Assembly (NCBI GenBank): GCA_033764095.1
Contig: JANRJF010000278.1
Span: 1-8,167 of the forward strand
From: JBDTMT01 sp033764095
Lineage (GTDB): Bacteria > Desulfobacterota > Binatia > HRBIN30 > CADEER01
Reading direction: 5' to 3'
Length of the DNA: 8,167 bases
Shown here: positions 1 through 6,944 of the stretch, piece after piece
How positions within the stretch are numbered: the first letter of the stretch is position 1
Layout of the letters: each line of letters opens with the position of its first letter
The notes under the pieces: model-generated
The model's input: the letters and a program-made list of their open reading frames with translations, nothing else
Databases searched by the model: none
What the model was told of the DNA's origin: nothing
Program-made: the position numbers and the translations under genes

Positions 1-139
1 CCGAGGCCGCTCGCGCTCGCCCCGCCTCCGCCGGCTACGCCGGCTCCGGCGCGGCGACCCCGACGAAGAAGACCCGCCTCGCCCAGGGTGGGTCAAAATT
101 GGGCGCCGATTGAGGGTCAATTTTCGACGCCGATTGACA
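1..139. mobile_element. Terminal segment of an IS21-family insertion sequence (partial)
   Basis: The segment holds two tandem 24-base repeats (90-113 and 114-137) that begin GGGTCAA and end GCCGATTGA, and it finishes with GATTGACA at 132-139. Read on the other strand it starts TGTCAATCGGCGTCG and continues AAAATTGACCC. This is the style of multi-copy terminal repeat I associate with IS21-family elements, which have 5'-TG...CA-3' ends. Bases 1-89 are GC-rich, have no coding frame I recognise, and include a short GC-rich palindromic stretch near 31-50. They would be the untranslated part between the istB end and the terminal repeat. No istA or istB coding sequence is visible, so the family call rests on the repeat alone. 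The orientation of the element cannot be fixed. Confidence 0.62.
90..137. repeat. Two tandem 24-base repeats at the IS end
   Basis: Copy 1 (90-113) and copy 2 (114-137) lie head to tail with no spacer and match at 20 of 24 positions. Both share the 5' block GGGTCAA and the 3' block CGCCGATTGA, and the differences fall in the middle. In IS21-family elements such repeats serve as transposase (IstA) binding sites inside the terminal inverted repeat. The second copy runs into the terminal CA at 138-139. Confidence 0.75.
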
Positions 140-143
140 CCTG

Positions 144-446
144 ATGGCTTACCGCGGCCGCATGGAGCTGACGATGCAGATCACCATCGGCAGCAGCCTG
201 CAGATCGCGCTGTTCGTCGCCCCGCTGCTGGTCTTCGCCAGCCTGGCACTGGATCAGACGCCGCTCGATCTGCACTTCACCGCGTTGGAGCTGCTCGCCG
301 TGCTGGTGGCGGTCGGCGTCCTGACGCTGGTGGCGCAGGACGGCGAGACGAACTGGCTGGAGGGGGTGCTGTTGATCGCGGTCTACGCCATCCTCGGCCT
401 CGCCTTCTATCATCTGCCGCTCGCGGCCGTGCCGGTCTCGCCCTGA
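144..446 (+). pseudogene. C-terminal fragment of a CAX-type Ca2+/H+ antiporter
   Basis: The frame encodes about 100 residues resembling only the end of calcium/proton (CAX/ChaA-type) antiporters. The motif IGSSLQIALFVAP (residues 15-27) is characteristic of the segment after the second cation-binding repeat, and DGETNWLEG (66-74) precedes the last membrane helix. Three hydrophobic segments are visible: roughly residues 14-36, 44-65 and 73-95. Family members are about 350-400 residues long, so the N-terminal two thirds, including both acidic ion-binding repeats, is missing. The reading frame upstream is closed by TGA at 135-137 inside the IS end, and CAX-like sequence starts essentially at the junction (MAYRGRMEL). 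The ATG at 144 is probably an internal methionine. No credible ribosome site precedes it. The fragment should not transport ions by itself. Confidence 0.8.
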
Positions 447-513
447 CGGCCGGCGTCCACACCCGGCACGCCGGCGCTGCCTCGATTGCAGCGCGGCGAC
501 TGGCGCTCGGTGG

Positions 514-551
514 CGGACCGCCTAGACTGATCGTGTACGGTCCACGGTCCG
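514..551. repeat. Short inverted and direct repeats upstream of the antiporter gene
   Basis: CGGACCG at 514-520 is the exact inverse of CGGTCCG at 545-551, and a further CGGTCC at 538-543 gives a direct repeat with 545-550. The arms could form a 7-bp stem with a 24-base loop just before the ribosome-binding sequence at 553-556. A weak -10-like TAGACT (523-528) sits inside the loop. This could be an operator or an mRNA hairpin, or chance in GC-rich DNA. Confidence 0.25.
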
Positions 552-552
552 C

Positions 553-556
553 GGAG
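553..556 (+). promoter_or_regulatory. Ribosome-binding site for the GTG-started antiporter gene
   Basis: GGAG lies 5 bases before the GTG at 562. In this frame the preceding stop is TAG at 523-525 and no ATG, GTG or TTG occurs between it and 562. The GTG is therefore the first possible start, and this site supports it. Confidence 0.55.
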
Positions 557-561
557 CGCGC

Positions 562-2211
562 GTGGCAGAAGAAAGCGTCTTCATCCTGTTGTTCGTCGTC
601 GCCAGCGCGGTGGCGATTCTCGCCCGGCGGCTGCGCATTCCGTACACCGTCGCGCTGGTGCTCACCGGCCTGCTGCTGGGGACGGCACACGCCTTCGAGG
701 CGCCGCATCTCACCAAGCAGCTGCTGTTCACCGTGTGCCTGCCGGGTCTGCTGTTCGAGGCGGCCTTCCACATGGAGTTCAGCCAGTTCTGGCGCAATCG
801 CATGGCCACGCTGGGGCTCGCCGTGCCCGGCGTGGCCGCGGCCCTCGCGCTCACCGCCGGGCTGCTGGCGCCGCTCATCGCCTCGCTCGACATCGCCGGC
901 GGGTTCGCCTGGCGCCACGCGCTGGTTCTCGGCGCGCTGCTCTCCGCCACCGATCCGATCGCGGTCGTCGGCCTGCTGAATACGCTCGGCGCGCCGCGCC
1001 GCCTCGGCATCCTGCTCGAGGGCGAGAGCCTGCTCAACGACGGCACGGCGATCGTGCTGTTCTCACTGGTGCTGACCGCCGGGCTCGGCGGCGCGGCGCT
1101 CTCGGCGCGCGAGCTCGCCGTCGGCTTCGTGGGCGCGGTCGGCGTCGGCATGCTGGTCGGCGGCGCCGCCGGACTGGCGGTCTCGGAGGTGATGAAGCGC
1201 GTCGACGATCCGATGATCGAGATCACGCTCACCACCGTCGCCGCCTATGGCGCCTTCGTCGCCGCCGAGCACCTGCACTCGTCGGGCGTCATCGCCACCG
1301 TGTCGGCTGGGCTGCTGTGCGGCAACTACGGCGCACGCGTCGGCATGTCACCCTCGACGCGCGTCGCGGTCGAGACCTTCTGGGAGTACGTCGCCTTCGC
1401 GCTCAACTCGGTGGTGTTCCTGCTCATCGGCTTCGAGATCCACATCGAGGCGCTCGCCGAATCCTGGCAGGCGATCGGCGCCGCCTATCTGGCCGTGCTG
1501 CTGGCGCGGGGCATGGTGATCGCGGCGGTGTCGGGCCTGCTGCGGCTGACGCGCGAGCGCATCCCGCGCGCCTGGAGCGTCGCCCTCACCTGGGGAGGCC
1601 TGCGCGGCGCCCTGTCGATGGTGCTGGCGCTCAGCCTGCCGCGCGAGTTCCCCTATCGCGACCTGCTCATCACCATGACCTTCGGCGTGGTGCTGGTGTC
1701 GCTGCTGGTGCAGGGCCTGACGATGGCACCCCTGCTGCGCTGGCTCGGGTTGGTGCGCGGGGCGGAGGACCGGGCGGCGTACGAACTGCACCGCGGACAG
1801 CTGCTGGCGGCGAGGTCGGCGCTCGAGGAGCTCGACCGGATCGCGCACGCGACCGACGCCGCGGCGGACGTGCTCGATGGCCTGCGCGACGACTATCGCC
1901 GGCGCGTCGCCGCCTCGCAGCGCGCGCTGCAGGCGCTGTCGCTCGACCAGGCGGCGGTGCGGCTGGAGGAGCGCGCATGGATGCGGCGCCGCCTGCTGCT
2001 GGTCGAGAAGCATCGCGTGCTCGAGCTCGGCCACCACGGCGCGATCGACCAGCACACCGGCGAGCGCCTGCTCGCGGACATCGACAGCCGGCTGCTGGCC
2101 CTCGAGTCGGGCCACCCAGATGCGGCGCCGGCGGACGATGCGGGCGGGGCGACCGCGGCCGACGACCGCCGATCCGCGCCGGCTGCCGACCAAGCGAGCA
2201 CGCGCGGATGA
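562..2211 (+). CDS. Na+/H+ antiporter, CPA1 (NhaP-type) family
   Basis: This 549-residue inner-membrane protein exchanges monovalent cations (Na+, possibly K+ or Li+) for protons, by family. Residues 1-395 are a hydrophobic core of about 12 membrane segments. The family ion-site motifs are present: ATDPIAV with T130-D131-P132, and EGESLLNDGTA (153-163) with N159-D160. Also conserved are HSSGVIATVSAGL (239-251) and WGGLRGALSM (344-353) with R349. From about 397 a 150-residue hydrophilic tail follows, rich in Arg, Glu, Leu and His. It is probably cytoplasmic and helical, and it ends in a low-complexity Ala/Asp stretch (518-549). The start is GTG at 562, the first start codon after an in-frame stop, with GGAG 5 bases upstream. 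The stop TGA overlaps the ATG of the GH15 gene (ATGA, 2208-2211), so the two are probably one operon. The family is clear, but ion specificity cannot be read from the sequence. Confidence 0.95.
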   Translation: MAEESVFILLFVVASAVAILARRLRIPYTVALVLTGLLLGTAHAFEAPHLTKQLLFTVCLPGLLFEAAFHMEFSQFWRNRMATLGLAVPGVAAALALTAGLLAPLIASLDIAGGFAWRHALVLGALLSATDPIAVVGLLNTLGAPRRLGILLEGESLLNDGTAIVLFSLVLTAGLGGAALSARELAVGFVGAVGVGMLVGGAAGLAVSEVMKRVDDPMIEITLTTVAAYGAFVAAEHLHSSGVIATVSAGLLCGNYGARVGMSPSTRVAVETFWEYVAFALNSVVFLLIGFEIHIEALAESWQAIGAAYLAVLLARGMVIAAVSGLLRLTRERIPRAWSVALTWGGLRGALSMVLALSLPREFPYRDLLITMTFGVVLVSLLVQGLTMAPLLRWLGLVRGAEDRAAYELHRGQLLAARSALEELDRIAHATDAAADVLDGLRDDYRRRVAASQRALQALSLDQAAVRLEERAWMRRRLLLVEKHRVLELGHHGAIDQHTGERLLADIDSRLLALESGHPDAAPADDAGGATAADDRRSAPAADQASTRG

Positions 2212-4076
2212 ACTCCTCCGCCTCCCCCAGCGCGGCGCCGGGCGCGGCCGCATATCCGCCGATCGACGACTACGCGCTGATCGGCGACTGCCATTCGTCG
2301 GCCCTGGTCTCGCGTGCGGGAGCGATCGACTGGTGCTGCATGCCGCGCCTCGATCATGACAGCGTCTTCGGGCGCATGCTCGACTGGGAGCGCGGTGGCA
2401 GCTACCGGCTGGCGCCGACGGCGGCGGATGCGCGGGCGGAGCGCCGCTACCTCGACGAGACGATGGTGCTGGAGACCGTGTGGCACGCCCCCGGCGGATG
2501 CGCCCGCGTTCTCGACCTGTTCACCATGCGCCAGGGCGGCCGCGAGCATCCGTACGAGGAGCTGGTGCGGGTCGTCGAGGTGCTCGAGGGCGAGATCGAG
2601 CTGGCGCTGGCCATCGAGCCGCGCTTCGACATGGGCACCACCACGCCGTGGATCCGCGCGCACGCGGACGGCGTGTTCAGCGCCATCGGCGGCCATTCCG
2701 GGCTGCTCCTCAGCACCGACTGGCGGCTCGAATGCGAGCAGCATGCGCTGCGCGGGCGCGGCCGCTGGCCGGCGGGTACGCGGCGGCGGCTGTCGATGCA
2801 TTTCGCGCTGCCGGAGCGCCTCTACCCCGACCAGCCGTCGGCGGTCGGCATGCGCGAGATCGACCGCCGCGTCGCGCGCACGATCGCTTGGTGGCGGCAG
2901 TGGGCGAGCCAGGCGCGGTTCGACCGCCGGCGATACCCGCGCGTGCTGCGCTCCGCGCTCACCATCAAAACGCTGACCAACTCCACCACCGGGGCGATCG
3001 CGGCGGCGGCGACCACGTCGCTGCCGGAGGCGATCGGCGGCGAGCGCAACTGGGATTACCGCCACAGCTGGGTGCGCGACTCGAGCTTTGCCCTGCGCGC
3101 CCTGCTGGCGCTCGGGTTCGACAAGGAAGCGCACGGCTTCCGCCAGTTCATCGAACGCACGGTGGCCGGCGATTCCGGCGAGTTGCAGGTGCTCTACGGG
3201 CTCGGCGGCGAGCACCGGCTGCCGGAGGTGACGATCGACCGCCTGCAGGGCTATCGCGGCTCGCGACCGGTGCGCGTCGGCAACGCGGCGCATGAGCAGA
3301 TGCAGAGCGACATCTACGGCGAGTTGCTGGACCTGTCGTGGGTGGCGGCGCTGAGCGGCGCGCCGCCGGATCCGAACTACTGGCGGCTGCTGGTGGACGT
3401 GGTCGAGACGGCGGCACGCGTCTGGCGACACCCCGACCACGGCATCTGGGAGATGCGCGCCGCGCCGCGCCACTTCGTTCATTCCAAGGTGATGTGCTGG
3501 GCGGCGCTCGACCGCGGGCTGCGCCTGGCGGAGCGCTGGGGCCTGCTCGCGCCGCCGAGCTGGCGCGCGACACGGGACGCCATCCGCCATCAGGTGCTGA
3601 CGCGGGGGTACGATCAGTCGCGCGGGATCTTCGTGCAGGCATTTGGCGGCGATGCGCTCGACGCGGCGCTGCTGTTGCTGCCGCGCGTCGAGTTCGTCGC
3701 CTACGACGATCCGCGCATGCAGCGCACCGTCGAGGCGATCCGCCGCGACCTCACCGAGGACGGTTGGCTGGTGCGTCGCTACGTCTCGGACGACGGCCTG
3801 CCGGGCGCCGAGGGCGCGTTCCTGGCCTGCACGTTCTGGCTCTGCGAATGCCTCGCCAAGCAGGGGCGCGCGGACGAGGCGCGCGCCGTGTTCGCGCGCG
3901 CCGAGGCGCTCGCGTCGGACCTGGGACTCTTCGCCGAGCAGGTCGATGCGCGGCAGCGGGTGGCGCTCGGCAACTATCCCCAGGGCCTCTCGCACTACTC
4001 GCACATCAGCGCCGCCGTCGCGCTCGGCTGCGGCGGGCCGGCCGCCGCCGCCGAGGCCGATCCCGGCTCGGGTTGA
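2208..4076 (+). CDS. Glycoside hydrolase family 15 protein (glucoamylase/trehalase-like)
   Basis: This 622-residue enzyme belongs to the bacterial GH15 group that cleaves alpha-glucosidic bonds with inversion: glucoamylase, trehalase or related activities. After a 15-residue Ser/Ala/Pro leader comes the family opening IDDYALIGDCHSSALVSRAG with IDWCCMPRLD (40-49). An N-terminal beta-sandwich region (about 20-235) leads into the (alpha/alpha)6 barrel (about 245-610). Barrel landmarks are ERNWDYRHSWVRD (279-291), GYRGSRPVRVGNAA (348-361), GIWEMR (412-417) and YPQGLSHYSHI (590-600). By family analogy E415 in GIWEMR is the general acid and E577 in LFAEQVD is the general base. Both are present, so the enzyme should be active. 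There is no signal peptide, which points to the cytoplasm. The ATG lies inside the stop of the antiporter gene (ATGA) with only a weak ribosome site, consistent with coupled translation. The substrate is not decided by the sequence. Confidence 0.94.
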   Translation: MNSSASPSAAPGAAAYPPIDDYALIGDCHSSALVSRAGAIDWCCMPRLDHDSVFGRMLDWERGGSYRLAPTAADARAERRYLDETMVLETVWHAPGGCARVLDLFTMRQGGREHPYEELVRVVEVLEGEIELALAIEPRFDMGTTTPWIRAHADGVFSAIGGHSGLLLSTDWRLECEQHALRGRGRWPAGTRRRLSMHFALPERLYPDQPSAVGMREIDRRVARTIAWWRQWASQARFDRRRYPRVLRSALTIKTLTNSTTGAIAAAATTSLPEAIGGERNWDYRHSWVRDSSFALRALLALGFDKEAHGFRQFIERTVAGDSGELQVLYGLGGEHRLPEVTIDRLQGYRGSRPVRVGNAAHEQMQSDIYGELLDLSWVAALSGAPPDPNYWRLLVDVVETAARVWRHPDHGIWEMRAAPRHFVHSKVMCWAALDRGLRLAERWGLLAPPSWRATRDAIRHQVLTRGYDQSRGIFVQAFGGDALDAALLLLPRVEFVAYDDPRMQRTVEAIRRDLTEDGWLVRRYVSDDGLPGAEGAFLACTFWLCECLAKQGRADEARAVFARAEALASDLGLFAEQVDARQRVALGNYPQGLSHYSHISAAVALGCGGPAAAAEADPGSG

Positions 4077-4104
4077 CGCCGGCGTGCGGCTCGGGCCGCG
4101 GCGC

Positions 4105-4130
4105 GGCGGCGTGTGTCCGGTGTCGCCGCC
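4105..4130. terminator. Possible weak hairpin between convergent genes
   Basis: GGCGGCG (4105-4111) and CGCCGCC (4124-4130) can pair as a 7-bp stem around a 12-base loop, 28 bases after the GH15 stop. No T-tract follows on either strand, so this is not a textbook intrinsic terminator. Position between convergent genes is the main support. The rest of the 178-base gap (4077-4254) holds no coding frame I can support. Confidence 0.2.
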
Positions 4131-4254
4131 ATCGCCGGGCCCGGCTTCCATCCGCCAGGCGATCGGCGCCGATGTGCAGGCGGATCCTCCGGTCGCGGCG
4201 GCGCGGCCGGTCGGTCGCAAGCGGCGGCGGCGCGCACCAGTGGGTGAGCCGCGC

Positions 4255-5310
4255 TCAGGCGAGTCGCGCGCCGCTCGCGTCGGCGGCGAAGAAGTGCAGC
4301 GCGGCGAGCGCGGCGCTCAGCCGCGGCGGCGGGTCGCGTACGATGCCGGGCAGCCGCACCGTCACCGGCAGGCCGCCGAGGGTGGCGCGCGCCAGCGTCT
4401 CGCTGCCGAGGATCTCGATGGTGGTCGGATCGGTGAGCACGGGGAGCGCGCCGCGCTCCGACGCGCCGAACGCCTCCGGCCGGATGCCGATCTGCAGGCG
4501 CCCATGCGCTGCCGGGCGCAGCGCCGCCGGCAGGCTGATCCGCGCGCTGCCGATCGTCAGCCCGTCATCGTCGAGCTCGGCAGGCAGCAGGTTCATCGGG
4601 GGCGTGCCGACGAAGCCGGCGACGAAGGCGTTGGCCGGGTGCTGGTAGACGGCATCGGGCGTGTCGACCTGCTGGATGCGGCCGCCGTGCATGACCACGA
4701 TGCGGTCGCCGAGCGTCATCGCTTCGGTCTGGTCATGCGTGACGTACAGGGTCGTGACGTGCAGGCGGCGCTGCAGGGCGCGCAGATACTGGCGAACGCC
4801 GAGGCGCAGGCGGGCGTCGAGGTTCGACAGCGGCTCGTCGAGCAGGAAGAGCTTCGGCTGGCGCACCAGTGCGCGCGCCAGCGCGACGCGCTGGCGCTGG
4901 CCGCCGGAGAGCGCCGCCGGCCGGCGGTCCAGCAGCGGTGCGAGGTCGAGGGCGGCGGCGATCTGCGTCAGGCGGGCGCCGCGCTCGGTGGCGCCGAGGC
5001 CCTGCCGGCGCAGCGGAAACTCGATGTTCCCGCGCACCGAGAGATGCGGGTAGAGCGCGTAGCTCTGGAACACCATGGCGACGTCGCGGCGGTGCGCGGG
5101 GAGCGCGTCGATGCGCCGCTCGCCGATGCGGATCTCGCCGCCGCTCGGCGCCTCGAGCCCGGCGGTGAGGCGCAGCAGGGTCGATTTGCCGCATCCCGAC
5201 GGCCCGAGAATCGCCACCAGCTCGCCGTCGCCGACGCGCAGGCTGAAGTCGTCGAGCCCGACGACCGCGCCGTAGTGCTTGCTGACGCGTGCGAACTGCG
5301 CCGTCGCCAT
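4255..5310 (-). CDS. Carbohydrate ABC transporter ATP-binding protein (MalK/UgpC-type)
   Basis: This 351-residue ATPase powers the importer encoded by the genes just upstream and would sit as a dimer on the cytoplasmic face of the two permeases. All nucleotide-binding motifs are intact: Walker A GPSGCGKST (36-44), Q-loop Q82 in VFQSYALYPH, signature LSGGQ (134-138), Walker B LFLLDEP (154-160), D-loop SNLD (162-165) and the switch histidine H192 in THDQTEAM. After about residue 235 comes the MalK-type C-terminal extension with OB-fold/TOBE subdomains, recognisable by FVGTPPMNLLPAEL (233-246) and IGIRPEAF (274-281). Length and layout match sugar (CUT1) importers. The ATG at 5310 directly follows the stop of the MalG-like gene (TGAATG), with GGGAG about 10 bases before it inside that gene. 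It is the last gene of the operon. Sugar specificity is not determined by this subunit. Confidence 0.95.
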   Translation of the reverse strand: MATAQFARVSKHYGAVVGLDDFSLRVGDGELVAILGPSGCGKSTLLRLTAGLEAPSGGEIRIGERRIDALPAHRRDVAMVFQSYALYPHLSVRGNIEFPLRRQGLGATERGARLTQIAAALDLAPLLDRRPAALSGGQRQRVALARALVRQPKLFLLDEPLSNLDARLRLGVRQYLRALQRRLHVTTLYVTHDQTEAMTLGDRIVVMHGGRIQQVDTPDAVYQHPANAFVAGFVGTPPMNLLPAELDDDGLTIGSARISLPAALRPAAHGRLQIGIRPEAFGASERGALPVLTDPTTIEILGSETLARATLGGLPVTVRLPGIVRDPPPRLSAALAALHFFAADASGARLA

Positions 5311-6117
5311 TCAGCGTCCACTCCCGCGCAGCCCGCCGGCGCGGATGGCGGGCGCGAGCAGCGCGACGATCAGCAGCGCCGGCAGCAGCATCAGCGCGGC
5401 GAGGGCACTGGCGGCGCCCGGATAGCTGAAGGCGGCGAAGTAGTAGAGCAGCGGCGGCAGCGGCCGGTTGGTCACCTGCAACACCAGCGCGTAGGCGAAC
5501 TCGTCCCATGAGACCAGGAAGACGAGCAGGGCGGCGGCGGCGATCGACGGTGCCGCCAGCGGCACGGTGACGCGCCACACGGCGCCGGCGCGACTGGCCC
5601 CGTCGAGTTGCGCCGCGTCCTCCAGCTCGGAGGGAACACGGCGGATGCCGGCGCGCAGGATGAAGAAGGCGAATGGCGTCGCGAGCAGCGTGTGGGCCAG
5701 CCACAGACCGCGGCCGCCGGGGTCGTTGTAGAGGCCGAGCTGGACGAACAGCACCGCCAGCGGCACCGCCAGCGCGATGGCGGGGAAGACGCGCGCCAGC
5801 AGGAGCAGGGCGTCGAGCGGGCGGTCGACGGCCGGACGGCGCGCCGCGACCCAGGCGGCCGGGAAGCTGACGGCCAGCGTCGACAGCACCGTCAGGCCGC
5901 CGACCAGCAGGCTGAGGCGCAGGCCGGAGGCCAGCTCGACCGAGGCGAGCAGCAGGCGGAAATTGGCCAGCGTCGGCGCCGCCGGCCACCAGGTCGGCGG
6001 CCACGCGACGCTTTCGGCCTCCGGCGTGACGGCCTGTTTCACCACCAGCCAGAGCGGCAGCAGGACCGCCGCCGCCAGCAGCAGCGCGGCCGTCGCGCCG
6101 AGCCCGCGTCTCACCAT
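5311..6117 (-). CDS. Carbohydrate ABC transporter permease (MalG-like)
   Basis: This 268-residue inner-membrane protein is one half of the importer's transmembrane channel. It has six predicted membrane segments: approximately residues 8-27, 67-91, 105-127, 137-156, 190-212 and 237-259. The cytoplasmic coupling (EAA) loop that docks on the ATPase is clear: EDAAQLDGASRAGAVWRVTVP (166-186), cut here to its key residues E166, A168-A169, G173 and P186. The periplasmic stretch WPPTWWPAAPTLANF (39-53) is typical of MalG-type subunits. The ATG at 6117 lies inside the end of the MalF-like gene (ATGGTGA, 7 bases shared). A GTG at 6114 is an alternative start with a 4-base overlap. The open frame continues upstream past 6117, but that extension is only an out-of-frame reading of the MalF-like gene. 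Confidence 0.93.
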   Translation of the reverse strand: MVRRGLGATAALLLAAAVLLPLWLVVKQAVTPEAESVAWPPTWWPAAPTLANFRLLLASVELASGLRLSLLVGGLTVLSTLAVSFPAAWVAARRPAVDRPLDALLLLARVFPAIALAVPLAVLFVQLGLYNDPGGRGLWLAHTLLATPFAFFILRAGIRRVPSELEDAAQLDGASRAGAVWRVTVPLAAPSIAAAALLVFLVSWDEFAYALVLQVTNRPLPPLLYYFAAFSYPGAASALAALMLLPALLIVALLAPAIRAGGLRGSGR

Positions 6118-6944
6118 CCCTCCCGCTGGCGCAGCAACGGGAGGCTGAGCGCGACACTCCCCACCGCCAGCACACTGGCCGCCGCCGCGGCCGCCGCGTC
6201 GTTCCCGTAGTCGGCCCACTGATGATAGGCGTACGATGACAGCACCGGGACGCCCTCCACGCCGGTCAGCACCAGCGGGGTGGCGAAGAGGCGCAGCGCG
6301 TCCACGCCGCGCAGCAGCAGCGCGGCCAGCAGCGCGGGGCGCAGCAGCGGCAGCGTGACGTACCACAGCCGCGCCGCCGCGCCGGCGCCGTCGAGCCGCG
6401 CCGCCTCGCCGACCTCGTCGGGAATTCCGGCCAGTCCCGCCAGCAGGACGAGGAACACCACCGGCGTGACGTGCCAGGCGTCGACGAGGACCACCGTCAG
6501 CCAGGCGAGCGGGCTGCCCGGCACCAGCCAGTCCACCGCCGGCAGGCCGACCGCCAGCAGCGCGGCGTTGGCGTAGCCGCGCGGCAGGAAGACGTAGCGC
6601 ATCATGGTGAGCACGACGATCTCGGGAAGCGCGAACGGCAGCACGACCAGCAGGCGCAGGGCGCCGCGGCCGCGGAAGCGCCGCGACAGCCACAGCGCCA
6701 GCGTCAGTCCGACCAGCAGCTCGACGGCGACGCTGGCCAGCGGCAGCAGCGCGTTGTTGCGCGCCGCGCGCCAGAAGAGCGGGTCGCTCGCGATCTGCGC
6801 GTAGTTGCGCAGCGTCGGCGCGGCGCCGGTGAGCGGATCGGTGAACGCCAGCCGCACGGCATAGGCGACCGGGTAGACGAGCAGCAGGCCCTGCACGGCG
6901 ATCAGCGGCGCCAGCAGCGCCCAACACGCGGCGCGCCGCATCAT
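6111..6944 (-). CDS. Carbohydrate ABC transporter permease (MalF-like, short form)
   Basis: This 277-residue inner-membrane permease is the partner of the MalG-like subunit. Six membrane segments are visible: about 10-30, 68-88, 97-118, 146-170, 203-222 and 251-270. The EAA coupling loop runs from E177 through E180-A181-A182, G186 and P199 (EAARLDGAGAAARLWYVTLP). It lacks the large periplasmic P2 domain of enterobacterial MalF and has the compact six-helix form usual for non-enteric CUT1 importers. Its first ATG (6944) overlaps the stop of the binding-protein gene as ATGA. A second ATG follows immediately at 6941. A G-run precedes the start (6945-6951 on the minus strand) but is too close for a normal ribosome site, so coupling to the upstream gene is likely. 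Confidence 0.93.
   Translation of the reverse strand: MMRRAACWALLAPLIAVQGLLLVYPVAYAVRLAFTDPLTGAAPTLRNYAQIASDPLFWRAARNNALLPLASVAVELLVGLTLALWLSRRFRGRGALRLLVVLPFALPEIVVLTMMRYVFLPRGYANAALLAVGLPAVDWLVPGSPLAWLTVVLVDAWHVTPVVFLVLLAGLAGIPDEVGEAARLDGAGAAARLWYVTLPLLRPALLAALLLRGVDALRLFATPLVLTGVEGVPVLSSYAYHQWADYGNDAAAAAAASVLAVGSVALSLPLLRQREGW

Noticed and set aside
500..528. Sigma-70-like promoter (CTGGCG at 500-505, TAGACT at 523-528)
   Set aside because: The -35 element matches the consensus poorly (3 of 6) and the -10 only 4 of 6, so a promoter call is not supported by sequence alone.
735..2207. N-terminal extension of the GH15 frame inside the antiporter gene (open from 735)
   Set aside because: The translation is Arg/Ala-rich and out of frame with the well-conserved antiporter. 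GH15 homology starts after 2208, where an ATGA overlap supplies a start.
1893..4220. Very long minus-strand open frame (about 775 codons) opposite the GH15 gene
   Set aside because: It mirrors the GH15 codons in a very GC-rich gene, has no recognisable domain, and its composition is the Arg/Ala/His/Gln-rich pattern of an antisense shadow.
3643..5511. 622-codon plus-strand open frame running across the convergent gap and opposite the ATPase gene
   Set aside because: It overlaps two clearly real genes in other frames, shows no family motif and consists of low-complexity Arg/Ala/Gln/Asp sequence. GC richness suppresses stop codons.
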